A stretch of 23,208 nucleotides of DNA from an uncultured Bacteroides sp. (GTDB lineage: Bacteria; Bacteroidota; Bacteroidia; Bacteroidales; Bacteroidaceae). Where the stretch lies: the NCBI GenBank assembly GCA_958453305.1, contig CAUDXH010000024.1, forward strand, positions 1 through 23,208, written 5' to 3'. The notes below the pieces were generated by a model, which searched no databases, had not been told where the DNA came from, and saw only the letters and a program-made list of their open reading frames with translations. The position numbers were made by a program, and so were the translations under genes. The stretch's first letter is position 1. Each line of letters begins with the position of its first letter. Of the stretch, positions 7,451 to 15,390 are shown piece by piece.

Positions 7451-7517
7451 AAAAAAGCAGTGCCCGAAAGAAGCACAGGCTGATATCTCATCAGGCTGTA
7501 TCCTCTTTCCAGGCACT
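7451..7517 (-). terminator. Terminator of the susC-susD operon
   Basis: On the minus strand AGTGCC plus GAAAGA (from 7517) pairs with TCTTTC plus GGCACT (ending 7459), enclosing a smaller hairpin (CTGAT/ATCAG). GC and TTTTTT (plus-strand A-run 7451-7456) follow. It starts 27 bp after the susD stop. Confidence 0.8.
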
Positions 7518-7543
7518 TTGACGTATCTATTTATACCTATTGC

Positions 7544-9259
7544 TTATCGCTTCAAGTTCGGGTTTTTTTCCACTTCCTTGGGGGGATAATTATGGTAAAT
7601 GGATGATACATCATTCCATGGAGCTGTTATTTCCATGTTTTCTTTCAAGACTACATCTTCAGCAAGTGTATAGGTAAATGCATTACCGTTTTTGTCCATA
7701 CTGTGAGTCAGTGTTCCTTTCGGCACCAATACCTCGTCTTGAGCTCCGGTACGGTAATCGTAGTTTTCTTTCAGACGGTTCATACGGAACTGGTCGGAAC
7801 GGCGGGTTACCATGGCGTGAACATATCCGGCTACTTCGTAACCGTGTTCGGTATAAGCTGCTTCTGCCAGCTGGTCAGCACTCATGCCATCTACTTCGTT
7901 TACTTTAGCTTGGTCAGCATAAGCACGTTTACGTACATCTTTCAGTGCATTCTTGGCTTCAGTCAAGTCGGCTGCACCGCTGCGGGCTGCTGATTCAGCA
8001 TACCAAAGCAGTACTTCCGAGTAACGGATAAGCTGGTGGCGCTTGTTGATACACATACCCCCCCAGAAGGGTTGAGTGTAATCGTAAGGAGCAGCAGCCG
8101 GTCCTGCATTTACAGTAAACGATACGTACATAGGGCGATAGTCGCTTACTACGTAATTTGCATCCTTTCCACTTAAACCGTTGTATTTCTTTCCGTCTGT
8201 AGTGGCCCACCAGTCAACCAGAACTCCGTTGCTGGTGCGCAGCTGTTTGGCAAACATGGCATCTTTGCGCGGTCCTTCCGGATAGTTTTTCCAATATCTG
8301 CGTTCGGGAATGAAGTCACCCCATCCGCCTAAGCCGCCTAACTGATGACAGGAAGAGAACTGTGAATCCCAGTCATTCCAACCGCCGGTAGTGGTGTTAT
8401 AGTCGATACCCAGCAAGGTTTCTGCATGGTGGTTGTTGCCATATGAGAAAATCTGATTCCATTCTTGCAACAGCTCCTGTTTGTAAGTACCCTTCTTAAC
8501 ACCCTCTATAACTTCTTTGGCTTTCGTGGCAGCGTCTGCGTAATATTGAGTCTGATTCATCGGATAACCCGCCATTGACATATATACGGCAGCCAGCGTA
8601 GCTTTTACAGCCTGTGCCGATACATATACATTCTGTCCTTCGATGGATTTCGGGCTTCCGGTATATTGAGCCGGAAGATTCAGTTCTTCCGCTTTTTTCA
8701 AGTCGATTATAATCTGTTTATATACATCTTCCACAGAGGCAGGCATCATGTCGTTCGGATTTTCGGAGCCGTTATGTAAGGGGAGGGGAAGCGGACCGAA
8801 GAGACGAACCAGCGTGTAGTAAGAATAGGCTCTCCAGTAGTGAGCCTGTCCCAAAGCTTCGTTAAGGGCGTCTTCCGAGATATCGGCTTTTCCCGTTTTG
8901 TCAATGATGTCATTTGCGGCAAAGATGATGTGATACATACGCTTCCATGACCATTCCAGACCTTTCTGGTCGGTCGGGGTTTCATAGGCATCAGCCGACA
9001 GGTATGCAGCTTTGTTTCCGCCGGTAGTTGAGGTTACGTCATCTCCCTGACACATCGGAATCAAGGGGTTTGAGTTTGCCTGATAAGCCTGTACTTTTGC
9101 GTAAAGTGCATTGACTGCCAGATTTACTTCATCTTGGTTAGAGTAGAAGTTGTCAGGAGTCAGTTTTCCTTTGGGGTCTTCGGTAAGGAAGTCGCTGCAA
9201 GAAGTTGCCAAGAGCAAGGAAGCCATGAGGAGGCCTCTTGAAAATAATTTATGTTTCAT
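7544..9259 (-). CDS. SusD/RagB-family glycan-binding outer-membrane lipoprotein
   Basis: This 571-residue surface lipoprotein forms the lid of a SusCD transport complex and captures glycan or another nutrient for the TonB-dependent partner. The signal peptide ends in a lipobox, LATSC, with lipidated C21, followed by the usual SDFLTEDPKGKLTPDNFY start. TPR-like helices follow (ALGQAHYWRAYSYYTLVRLFGPLPL at about 137-161). The C-terminal part has the SusD pattern with IRYSEVLLWYAESAARSG and ALKDVRKRAYADQA. It is 14 bp downstream of susC in the same operon and is followed by a terminator, so the operon has only these two genes. No glycosidase, sulfatase or dedicated regulator is next to it, so the ligand cannot be deduced. 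Confidence 0.95.
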   Translation of the reverse strand: MKHKLFSRGLLMASLLLATSCSDFLTEDPKGKLTPDNFYSNQDEVNLAVNALYAKVQAYQANSNPLIPMCQGDDVTSTTGGNKAAYLSADAYETPTDQKGLEWSWKRMYHIIFAANDIIDKTGKADISEDALNEALGQAHYWRAYSYYTLVRLFGPLPLPLHNGSENPNDMMPASVEDVYKQIIIDLKKAEELNLPAQYTGSPKSIEGQNVYVSAQAVKATLAAVYMSMAGYPMNQTQYYADAATKAKEVIEGVKKGTYKQELLQEWNQIFSYGNNHHAETLLGIDYNTTTGGWNDWDSQFSSCHQLGGLGGWGDFIPERRYWKNYPEGPRKDAMFAKQLRTSNGVLVDWWATTDGKKYNGLSGKDANYVVSDYRPMYVSFTVNAGPAAAPYDYTQPFWGGMCINKRHQLIRYSEVLLWYAESAARSGAADLTEAKNALKDVRKRAYADQAKVNEVDGMSADQLAEAAYTEHGYEVAGYVHAMVTRRSDQFRMNRLKENYDYRTGAQDEVLVPKGTLTHSMDKNGNAFTYTLAEDVVLKENMEITAPWNDVSSIYHNYPPKEVEKNPNLKR

Positions 9260-9273
9260 AGTGGTTTAATCAA

Positions 9274-12200
9274 TTAAAAGTTCATACGTAATCCGAAAGT
9301 AAATGTACGGTTGATAGGTGAAGTACCGGTATCGATACCGGCAGCGCGGTCACCATAGTCGCTTGAGAAGGAATAACCTGTCGGGTTCGCACCTTTGTAA
9401 CCAGTGATGGTAAACAGGTTCTGTACGCTGAAGCTCAAGCGGAGGTCGGCGAATTTAATCATTGATTTCGGGAAGTCGTAAGCCAAGGTTACGTTGTCGC
9501 AGCGGAAGTAGCTTGCGTTTTCTACCCATTTTGAAGAGTTACCGATGTACTGGTTATTTGCCACTTTCGGGTTCGGCATGGTGTGTCCCACTTCGCTTAA
9601 GAAGTCGGCGTCAGTAAACATACGTGAGTTACCGATCATAGAGTTCATGGAGAAGCGTAGTGCGTTCAGACGTTCTACACCGAATGCACCGGTAAAGAAG
9701 GCATTCAAGCTCCAGTTTTTGTAACGTACCGAGTTGTTCCATCCCATGGTAAAGTCAGGGCTTGCTTTTCCTAAAACTACGCGGTCGGTAGTTTGCGGGT
9801 TGCGGGTTACTTCGCCGTTGGCTGTGTAATAAGTATCGTAACCGTCTTTGTCGATGCCTGCCCAGTTGTAACCGTAAAGTGTACCGATGGGTTCACCTTC
9901 CTTGATGATGGTACAGTCAGTGATGATTGACTGGAATGAACCACCGTAGATAATCGGTTCTTGAGCAGTCAGTTTCTTCACTTCGTTTTTCAGGTAAGTA
10001 CCTGTGATGGTAGTACTCCATCCCCAATCGTTGGTGTCAATGATGTTGGCATCGATAGAGAGGTCAATACCTTGGTTGGCTACCTTACCTGCATTGATCA
10101 GATATGAATTACCTCCGAGGAAGTCAGGAGTATAAGTAGTCAGCAAGGCATCCGAAGTCTGCTTGTTAAAGTAGTCAAGGCTCAGGTTCAATCTGCCTTC
10201 CCACAATCCCAAGTCGATACCTACGTCAAACTGTTTGGTTTTTTCCCATTTGATGTCAGGGGTAGCAATACCGTTTGCCCAATAACCGGTTACTCCCAAG
10301 TTGGTTCCGTAGTAAGTAGAAGTTGCTCCCATCAATCCGAGGGTGGAATACGGAGTAATATCCTGATTACCGATAACACCATAGCTGGCACGCAGTTTCA
10401 AGTTGCTGATGGCAGTAGCCTTATCTTTCAGGAACGATTCGTTAGAAAGAGTCCATGCTGCAGCAATTGAAGGGAAGTAGCCCCATTTGTTTTCCGAGAA
10501 ACGGCTGGAACCGTCGGCACGGAAGGTACCGGTTACCATGTAGCGGTTATCGAAGTTATACATCACACGACCTACACCAGAAAGCATTGCCCAGTCTGAA
10601 TAGCTGTTGGTAGCATCGCGCTTAGTGGCATTCTGTACATCCCAGTAGCCTACAGATTCGGTAAGCAGGTTTTCGCCACTGATACCCATGGCGCGTGTTT
10701 CGCTCTTGGTTGCTTCCCATACGGCTGTTGCTGTCAGGAAGTGTTTGTCATTCCAACTTCCTACATAGGTCAAGTTGTTGGTTGACTGAAGCATCATACG
10801 CTGGTTGTTGGCATTGCTCATTCTGTTTGAGTTATGTGTGATACCTGTCTTCTTAGAACTAAAGCCGTAAGAAGTATTGTTGTAATAATCTACACCGTTG
10901 GTTGTAGTAAAGGTAAGCCCTTTGGCAAGGTTGAACTTCAAGTCAATGCGTCCGTTTAAAACATCTCTGCGGCGTTCGTTATCTCCGCCAGCCAAAGCCG
11001 AGTAGGCATTTTCCTGAATGGTACAATACGGGTCGTTCTGGTAATTGCCGTTTTCATCAAACATTTCCATGGTCGGTGATGAGTTGAAAGCAATCCACAA
11101 GGGGTTGTAACCGCTCATTTCCAGTCCGCCGATACCTTTACCGATACCGCGTGATGCGTTCACATCTAATGTAACATCCAGCCAAGGTTTGATTTTAGCC
11201 TTCACGTTAGCCTTGGCAGAATAGCGTTCGTAGCTGCTCTTTTCGAGCACGCCTTCATGTTTCATGTAGTTGGCAGAAAGATAAGTCTGGATATCTTCTT
11301 TACCTTTTGAGAATACCAGTTTATAGTTCTGAGTCACTCCGGTGCGGAACATAGTGTCTTCCCAGTCGATACCCGGGTTCGTTCCGTCCAGATAATCTTG
11401 TACGTCTACTGCATTGACACCTGCATAGTCTACCAATGCCTGTGCGTATTCTTTGGTACCCATCATCTTCGGCAGGCGAGTTGCATTCGAAATACCTACA
11501 GTTGCATCGAAAGTAATGCTGCTCTGTCCTTGCACACCGGTTTTGGTTGTGATGATAACCACACCGTTGGCACCACGAGAACCGTAAATGGCTGTAGAAG
11601 AAGCATCTTTCAATACCTGCATACTTTGAATATCTTCAGGGTTGATGCCGTCAAGACCCGATTCGCGAACCATACCGTCGACTACATAAAGCGGGTCGTT
11701 GCTTTTGTTGATAGAGTTGGTACCGCGTACGCGCACTTTTACCGAACCGCCCGGAATTCCGTCGCTTACCACGTTGACACCCGACATACGTCCTTGAAGC
11801 GCGTCGCTTGCCTGCGTAATAGGCTGGTCTTTAAAAGCTTTGTTGTCCATGACAGAAACCGAACCAGCCAAGTCGGCTTTACGTACCACACCGTAACCGA
11901 TTACAACTACTTCATCCAATGTTTCGGTATCTTCGTGCAGCGTAATCTTTAAATCTGCTTTTCCGTTTACAGGAACTTCTAAGGTTTTGAAACCTACATA
12001 CGAAACGACCAAAGTGGCATTCGATGGAACATTCAGTGTGAAGCGTCCGTCTAAGTCGGTAATGCTACCATTGCCTTCTGCTCCTTTCTGAGCAACGTTC
12101 ACACCAATCAGCGGTTCTCCATTGCTGTCGGTTACAACACCATTTACTTTGTTTACTTGCTGACTGATTGCATAGTCGGCGAGAGCAGTTGACTGGGATG

Positions 12201-12279
12201 CGAAAACAGAAGCACCCGGTGCTAGTATTCCCAAAGCGAAGGGAACAGCTCCTAAAAAGAATTTAGGTTCTACTTTCAT
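9274..12279 (-). CDS. SusC/RagA-family TonB-dependent outer-membrane transporter
   Basis: This 1001-residue outer-membrane barrel imports a ligand handed over by the SusD partner, powered by TonB-ExbBD. In order it has a signal peptide (about 1-28, cleavage near SVFA), a carboxypeptidase-regulatory-like domain (about 44-116, VNGVVTDSNGEPLIGVNV and TLVVSYVGF), the Bacteroidetes TonB-box region DEVVVIGYG (122-130), a plug domain (about 131-250, with PLYVVDGM, DIQSMQVLKDASSTAIYG and ANGVVIITTK) and a 22-strand barrel ending in a C-terminal aromatic residue (TFGLRMNF). Length is normal for SusC. It has no N-terminal STN anti-sigma-interaction domain, which fits the absence of a linked sigma/anti-sigma pair. 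It is the first gene of a two-gene operon with a leader of about 230 nt. Substrate unknown. Confidence 0.96.
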   Translation of the reverse strand: MKVEPKFFLGAVPFALGILAPGASVFASQSTALADYAISQQVNKVNGVVTDSNGEPLIGVNVAQKGAEGNGSITDLDGRFTLNVPSNATLVVSYVGFKTLEVPVNGKADLKITLHEDTETLDEVVVIGYGVVRKADLAGSVSVMDNKAFKDQPITQASDALQGRMSGVNVVSDGIPGGSVKVRVRGTNSINKSNDPLYVVDGMVRESGLDGINPEDIQSMQVLKDASSTAIYGSRGANGVVIITTKTGVQGQSSITFDATVGISNATRLPKMMGTKEYAQALVDYAGVNAVDVQDYLDGTNPGIDWEDTMFRTGVTQNYKLVFSKGKEDIQTYLSANYMKHEGVLEKSSYERYSAKANVKAKIKPWLDVTLDVNASRGIGKGIGGLEMSGYNPLWIAFNSSPTMEMFDENGNYQNDPYCTIQENAYSALAGGDNERRRDVLNGRIDLKFNLAKGLTFTTTNGVDYYNNTSYGFSSKKTGITHNSNRMSNANNQRMMLQSTNNLTYVGSWNDKHFLTATAVWEATKSETRAMGISGENLLTESVGYWDVQNATKRDATNSYSDWAMLSGVGRVMYNFDNRYMVTGTFRADGSSRFSENKWGYFPSIAAAWTLSNESFLKDKATAISNLKLRASYGVIGNQDITPYSTLGLMGATSTYYGTNLGVTGYWANGIATPDIKWEKTKQFDVGIDLGLWEGRLNLSLDYFNKQTSDALLTTYTPDFLGGNSYLINAGKVANQGIDLSIDANIIDTNDWGWSTTITGTYLKNEVKKLTAQEPIIYGGSFQSIITDCTIIKEGEPIGTLYGYNWAGIDKDGYDTYYTANGEVTRNPQTTDRVVLGKASPDFTMGWNNSVRYKNWSLNAFFTGAFGVERLNALRFSMNSMIGNSRMFTDADFLSEVGHTMPNPKVANNQYIGNSSKWVENASYFRCDNVTLAYDFPKSMIKFADLRLSFSVQNLFTITGYKGANPTGYSFSSDYGDRAAGIDTGTSPINRTFTFGLRMNF

Positions 12280-12313
12280 AGTTCTTATTTTAAAGGTTTA
12301 GTATTAACAGTTA

Positions 12314-12447
12314 CATACATTCAGGGATGTATGGTCACAAGGTTGGGATTGTGTTTATTCCTTATGTATTAAATTTTACTATAAAAAAGCCATAAACCAC
12401 GGACTGTAGGTGATGCCGAAAACAAGTGGCTAAAACAGCAATCCGTG
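12314..12447 (-). promoter_or_regulatory. Structured 5' leader of susC, possible attenuator
   Basis: In the transcript (minus strand) CACGGA (12447-12442) can pair with TCCGTG (12403-12398), supported by CTGT/ACAG inside. Overlapping it, AGCCA near 12430 can pair with TGGCT near 12389, which is followed at once by TTTTTT (12388-12383). The two pairings interlace, so they are mutually exclusive or form a pseudoknot. A separate 7-bp hairpin, CATACAT/ATGTATG (12333-12314), lies about 35 nt before the start codon. This resembles transcription attenuation, but no ligand-binding class is recognised. Confidence 0.35.
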
Positions 12448-12515
12448 TTAGGACAGGTTAGTTTATTTTTGCGTCAATAATGATTATTTGTATATTTTAA
12501 CTCATTATTGCGGTG

Positions 12516-12547
12516 CAAATATATAACCTATTTTGTAAATAGGGAAA
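12516..12547 (-). promoter_or_regulatory. susC promoter with palindrome between the -33 and -7 boxes
   Basis: On the minus strand the -7 box TATATTTG (12523-12516) is preceded, after 20 nt, by TTTC (12547-12544), one base off the TTTG -33 box. The inverted repeat CCTATTT-TGT-AAATAGG (12527-12543) fills the spacer, a classical repressor position. Transcription would start near 12509, giving a leader of about 230 nt. Confidence 0.5.
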
Positions 12548-12832
12548 TAAAACTAAAAAAAATATATATGTTCTTTAATATAAAAAATATATTTAAATAT
12601 GGTGTATTGGCTGTTCTTGTTTGTTTAATAAAAAGAGGCTGTTGCCGTTCTTGTATATTCCTTATATATAGTAGGGGAAAACACTTTGGCATATCTTTTA
12701 AAACAACCAAGCGTTTAGCATGAAATTTCCCGTGGTTTTACTTTAAATGCCGAGGCGTTTTAGAGCATAATATATATGAGATGTTTATTTTTACTTATTT
12801 TGGCAGGTTCCCCTTGTTAAAATTGCGTCCTA
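12548..12832. other. AT-rich divergent intergenic region
   Basis: This stretch lies between the susC promoter (leftward) and the TetR promoter (rightward). It is very AT-rich at 12548-12605 with runs of A and AT steps. Short open frames on both strands have no family-like sequence or promoter support. A loose direct repeat GCGTTTAGCAT / GCGTTTTAGAGCAT is present near 12712 and 12754. I see no gene here. Confidence 0.6.
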
Positions 12833-12864
12833 TTTGTTTTGTAGCAAGAAAAAGCGTACTTTTG
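12833..12864 (+). promoter_or_regulatory. Promoter of the TetR / fabG / pseudouridine-synthase operon
   Basis: TTTG (12833-12836) and TACTTTTG (12857-12864) are exactly 20 nt apart, a full match to the Bacteroidales pattern. It decides the start of the regulator gene: the ATG at 12781 is upstream of the promoter, while the ATG at 12901 lies about 30 nt after the predicted transcription start. An 8-bp palindrome GTATATAC (12871-12878) sits at the expected start site. Confidence 0.7.
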
Positions 12865-12900
12865 CTCACTGTATATACTTTATGTGCAATTAAACAGACG

Positions 12901-13497
12901 ATGAGTGTAATAAAGACCAGAGCCCAGCTAGTAGATGTAGCTCGTCAGCTTTTTGCGAAAAATGGTGTGGAAGCAACGACGATGAATGATATTGCTTTGG
13001 CATCAAAGAAAGGCAGGCGTACACTTTATACCTATTTTAAGAGTAAGGAGCAAATTTATCTGGCTGTGGTTGAGGCAGAGCTGGAGATGCTGTCCGACCG
13101 TTTGAAAAAAGCGGCAGAGAAGCCCATTCGCGCTGACGATAAAATACTTGAGCTGATTATGACTCATCTGGACTCTATTAAAATGGCTGTTTACCGCAAC
13201 GGAACTCTCCGTGCCAATTTCTTTCGGGATATATGGCGGGTGGAAACCGTGCGGAAACACTTCGACCAGAAAGAAATCGGACTGTTCAGGCATATCCTGA
13301 TGGAGGGAAAAGAACAAGGCATTTTTGATATAGACAATGTGGTTATAACAGCCGATATTCTCCATTATTGTATTAAAGGTATAGAGGTTCCTTATATCCG
13401 CGGCCAGATAGGTGAAGAGTTGGATGATGAAACCGGATGGCGTTATGTTGCCAAATTGGTATTCGGCGCTTTGGGGTGTAGGAAAAGAAGTTTATAA
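12901..13497 (+). CDS. TetR-family transcriptional regulator
   Basis: This 198-residue dimeric DNA-binding repressor type has an N-terminal TetR helix-turn-helix at residues about 5-52 (ARQLFAKNGVEATTMNDIAL, KKGRRTLYTYFKSKEQIYLAVVE). The remaining helical domain (about 55-195) would bind an effector but has no recognisable ligand motif. The chosen ATG gives the typical MSVIKTRAQLVDVA opening, and the longer reading from 12781 begins upstream of the promoter. It is the first gene of an operon with fabG 23 bp downstream and a pseudouridine synthase. It is divergent from the susC operon with about 620 bp between the two start codons. Autoregulation, or control of fatty-acid synthesis by acyl-CoA or acyl-ACP sensing as in FabR/FadR-type TetR proteins, is plausible but only inferred from the neighbour. 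Confidence 0.88.
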   Translation: MSVIKTRAQLVDVARQLFAKNGVEATTMNDIALASKKGRRTLYTYFKSKEQIYLAVVEAELEMLSDRLKKAAEKPIRADDKILELIMTHLDSIKMAVYRNGTLRANFFRDIWRVETVRKHFDQKEIGLFRHILMEGKEQGIFDIDNVVITADILHYCIKGIEVPYIRGQIGEELDDETGWRYVAKLVFGALGCRKRSL

Positions 13498-13520
13498 TAT
13501 TCATTTAAATAAAACAAATC

Positions 13521-14267
13521 ATGGGATTATTAACAGGAAAAACAGCTATCGTTACCGGAGCTGCTCGTGGAATCGGAAAAGCGATTGCACTGAAATTTGC
13601 TTCTGAAGGTGCAAACATTGCATTTACAGATTTGGTTATTGACGAAAACGGTCAGAATACCGAAAAAGAAATTGCTGCTTATGGCGTTAAAGTAAAAGGA
13701 TATGCTTCGAATGCAGCCAGCTTTGAAGATACTGCCAAAGTGGTAGAGCAGATTAAGGAAGATTTCGGTTCTATCGACATCTTGGTAAACAATGCCGGTA
13801 TTACGAAAGATGGTTTGATGATGCGTATGAGCGAAGCTCAATGGGATGCTGTTATTGCAGTCAACTTGAAATCGGCATTCAACTTCATTCACGCATGTAC
13901 TCCGATTATGATGCGTCAGAAGTGCGGAAGCATCATCAATATGGCTTCTGTAGTAGGTGTTCACGGTAATGCAGGTCAGTGCAACTACTCTGCTTCAAAG
14001 GCAGGTATGATTGGTTTGGCTAAGTCAATTGCTCAGGAACTGGGTTCTCGCGGTATTCGTGCAAATGCTATCGCTCCGGGATTTATCATCACTGATATGA
14101 CAGCAAAACTGTCGGATGAAGTGAAGGCAGAATGGAGCAAGAAGATTCCTTTGCGCCGCGGAGGTACTCCTGAAGATGTGGCTAACATCGCTGTATTCCT
14201 GGCTTCTGATATGTCTTCATATGTATCAGGACAGGTTATCCAGGTTGATGGTGGAATGAATATGTAA
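13521..14267 (+). CDS. fabG: 3-oxoacyl-ACP reductase (SDR family)
   Basis: This 248-residue cytosolic short-chain dehydrogenase carries out the NADPH-dependent reduction of 3-oxoacyl-ACP in fatty-acid elongation. It has the classical SDR set: cofactor loop TGAARGIG (12-19), NNAG (90-93), and the catalytic tetrad N115, S143 (NMASVVG), Y156 and K160 (YSASK). PGFIITDMT (186-194) and the C-terminal VDGGMNM are typical of FabG. Length is exactly that of the family. It is the middle gene of an operon, with a TetR regulator 23 bp upstream and a pseudouridine synthase 4 bp downstream. Other SDR enzymes are possible in principle, but the match to FabG is strong. The gene stands apart from other fab genes here. 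Confidence 0.94.
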   Translation: MGLLTGKTAIVTGAARGIGKAIALKFASEGANIAFTDLVIDENGQNTEKEIAAYGVKVKGYASNAASFEDTAKVVEQIKEDFGSIDILVNNAGITKDGLMMRMSEAQWDAVIAVNLKSAFNFIHACTPIMMRQKCGSIINMASVVGVHGNAGQCNYSASKAGMIGLAKSIAQELGSRGIRANAIAPGFIITDMTAKLSDEVKAEWSKKIPLRRGGTPEDVANIAVFLASDMSSYVSGQVIQVDGGMNM

Positions 14268-14271
14268 TTGT

Positions 14272-14946
14272 ATGACAGTCGTTTACGAAGATAATCATAT
14301 TATTGTTGTCAATAAGACGGCTTCAGAAATAGTACAAGGTGACAAGACAGGGGATATTCCCCTGTCTGAAACCGTGAAACAGTATATCAAGGAGAAATAT
14401 GCCAAGCCGGGAAACGTGTTTCTGGGTGTGACGCATCGCTTGGACCGTCCGGTTAGCGGACTGGTGGTTTTTGCCAAAACCAGCAAGGCTTTGACGCGCT
14501 TGAATGAGATGTTTCGTAATTCGGAGGTGAAGAAAACCTATTGGGCTATTGTGAAAAACTGCCCTCCGGCTGAAGAGGGTGAATTGGTGCACTTCTTGGT
14601 GCGGAATGAAAAGCAGAATAAATCGTATGCGTACGATAAGGAGGTGAAAAACTCAAAAAAAGCTGTTTTGCATTACCGTCTGATAGGGCGTTCGCAGAAC
14701 TATTACTTGCTTGAGGTGGATTTAAAGACGGGGCGTCATCATCAGATACGTTGCCAGCTGGCGAAGATGGGATGTCCGATAAAAGGAGATTTGAAATATG
14801 GTTTCCCGCGTTCTAATCCAGATGGAAGTATTTGTCTTCATGCCCGTAAGGTGAATTTCATTCATCCGGTGTCAAAGGAGCAGATTAGTCTGACAGCACC
14901 GCTTCCTTCCGGAAATCTGTGGAATGGTTTTCAGATGATAGAATAA
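14272..14946 (+). CDS. RluA-family pseudouridine synthase (no S4 domain)
   Basis: This 224-residue enzyme converts uridine to pseudouridine in rRNA or tRNA. The catalytic Asp is D58 in the family motif HRLDRPVSGL. Other RluA blocks are VVYEDNHIIVVNK (3-15), LVVFAKTSKAL (64-74), KTYWAIV (88-94), and LLEVDLKTGRHHQIRCQLA, with LHARKVNFIHPVS near the C-terminus. The N-terminal S4 RNA-binding domain found in RluC/RluD is absent, so this is the short form. The target base cannot be inferred. It starts 4 bp after fabG and ends the operon. Confidence 0.92.
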   Translation: MTVVYEDNHIIVVNKTASEIVQGDKTGDIPLSETVKQYIKEKYAKPGNVFLGVTHRLDRPVSGLVVFAKTSKALTRLNEMFRNSEVKKTYWAIVKNCPPAEEGELVHFLVRNEKQNKSYAYDKEVKNSKKAVLHYRLIGRSQNYYLLEVDLKTGRHHQIRCQLAKMGCPIKGDLKYGFPRSNPDGSICLHARKVNFIHPVSKEQISLTAPLPSGNLWNGFQMIE

Positions 14947-14977
14947 AAAAAGAGAGCGCTTCACAGCGTTCTCTCTC
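14945..14977 (-). terminator. Hairpin directly after the pseudouridine synthase gene; T-run faces the minus strand
   Basis: GAGAGCGCT (14952-14960) pairs with AGCG-T-TCTCTC (14965-14976). On the plus strand the hairpin is followed by CCAATTAA without a T-run. On the minus strand TTTTTTT follows (plus A-run 14945-14951). It may act in both directions, but the sequence favours ending a leftward transcript from the 14947-15432 region. It closely resembles the tRNA-fMet terminator at 6993-7018. Confidence 0.6.
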
Positions 14978-15180
14978 CAATTAACACATAGGCATCTTCA
15001 TTTATCAAGAGATCGAATGAAAAAACAATCTCTAACTTTATTCTATGGGGTTGGGTTTATAGTTTAGTTTCGTTTCGTTTAGTTTACTTTATTTCGTTTA
15101 GTTTTCTTTTTTAGCTTCGTTTCAATTCATTTCTTTTTCTTCTTTGCTTTTATATATCGAATGAAGATGATTGCCTCGTT
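14978..15180 (-). other. Gene-free structured region, possible leftward non-coding RNA
   Basis: No open frame with family-like sequence exists here. The ends contain inverted sequences that could close a large structure: GGCATCTTCATT at 14991-15002 against CGAATGAAGATGATTGCC at 15158-15175, matching over about 9-12 bases with a bulge. An inner hairpin AGAGAT/ATCTCT is at 15008-15033. With the terminator at 14945-14977 this would give a leftward RNA of about 200-240 nt. A weak -33-like TTTG lies upstream near 15216, but no good -7 box is seen. The interpretation is speculative. Confidence 0.25.
15062..15105. repeat. 5-bp period repeat GTTTA / GTTTC
   Basis: Consecutive units are GTTTA, GTTTC, GTTTC, GTTTA, GTTTA, CTTTA, a 4-base TTTC, GTTTA and GTTTT, running 15062-15105. 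The period of 5 breaks any reading frame. On the minus strand it is an A-rich tract of TAAAC/GAAAC units, likely unstructured. Confidence 0.8.
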
Positions 15181-15309
15181 CTTTAAATTAAAAACAATTC
15201 TTATGCCAAATTGTTCTCCTGAAGCGGCTTTTTGGAGATAAAATCGGAAATTTTTTTTGATAAAACATCGAATACTTGTATATCAGCTGTTTATCGGTAT
15301 ATAAAAGAA

Positions 15310-15366
15310 AGAGAAACAACTGGAATACCGGCACTTTTTTGTGATTTTATTTCCAGTTCTATCTCT
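15310..15366 (-). terminator. Candidate terminator of the sigma-54 regulator transcript
   Basis: AACTGGAA (15318-15325) pairs with TTCCAGTT (15351-15358), extended after a 3-nt internal loop by AGAGA/TCTCT. On the minus strand the stem is followed by the T-rich TTCTTTTAT. It lies 67 bp after the regulator stop. The loop of about 25 nt is long, so confidence is moderate. Confidence 0.4.
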
Positions 15367-15390
15367 CTCTTCTGTTTTATTGTGAACAAA

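Noticed and set aside
7283..7516. 77-residue minus-strand frame across the 22-bp repeats
   Set aside because: It overlaps a terminator and a repeat with a period not divisible by 3, and shows no protein-like pattern apart from the repeat.
11398..11952. 184-residue plus-strand frame inside susC
   Set aside because: It is antisense to the conserved plug and TonB-box region.
12508..12723. Small open frames on both strands in the susC-TetR gap
   Set aside because: AT-rich composition, overlap with the susC promoter, and no supporting signals.
12781..12900. 40-residue N-terminal extension of the TetR protein
   Set aside because: It begins upstream of a full-consensus promoter and has no TetR-like sequence.
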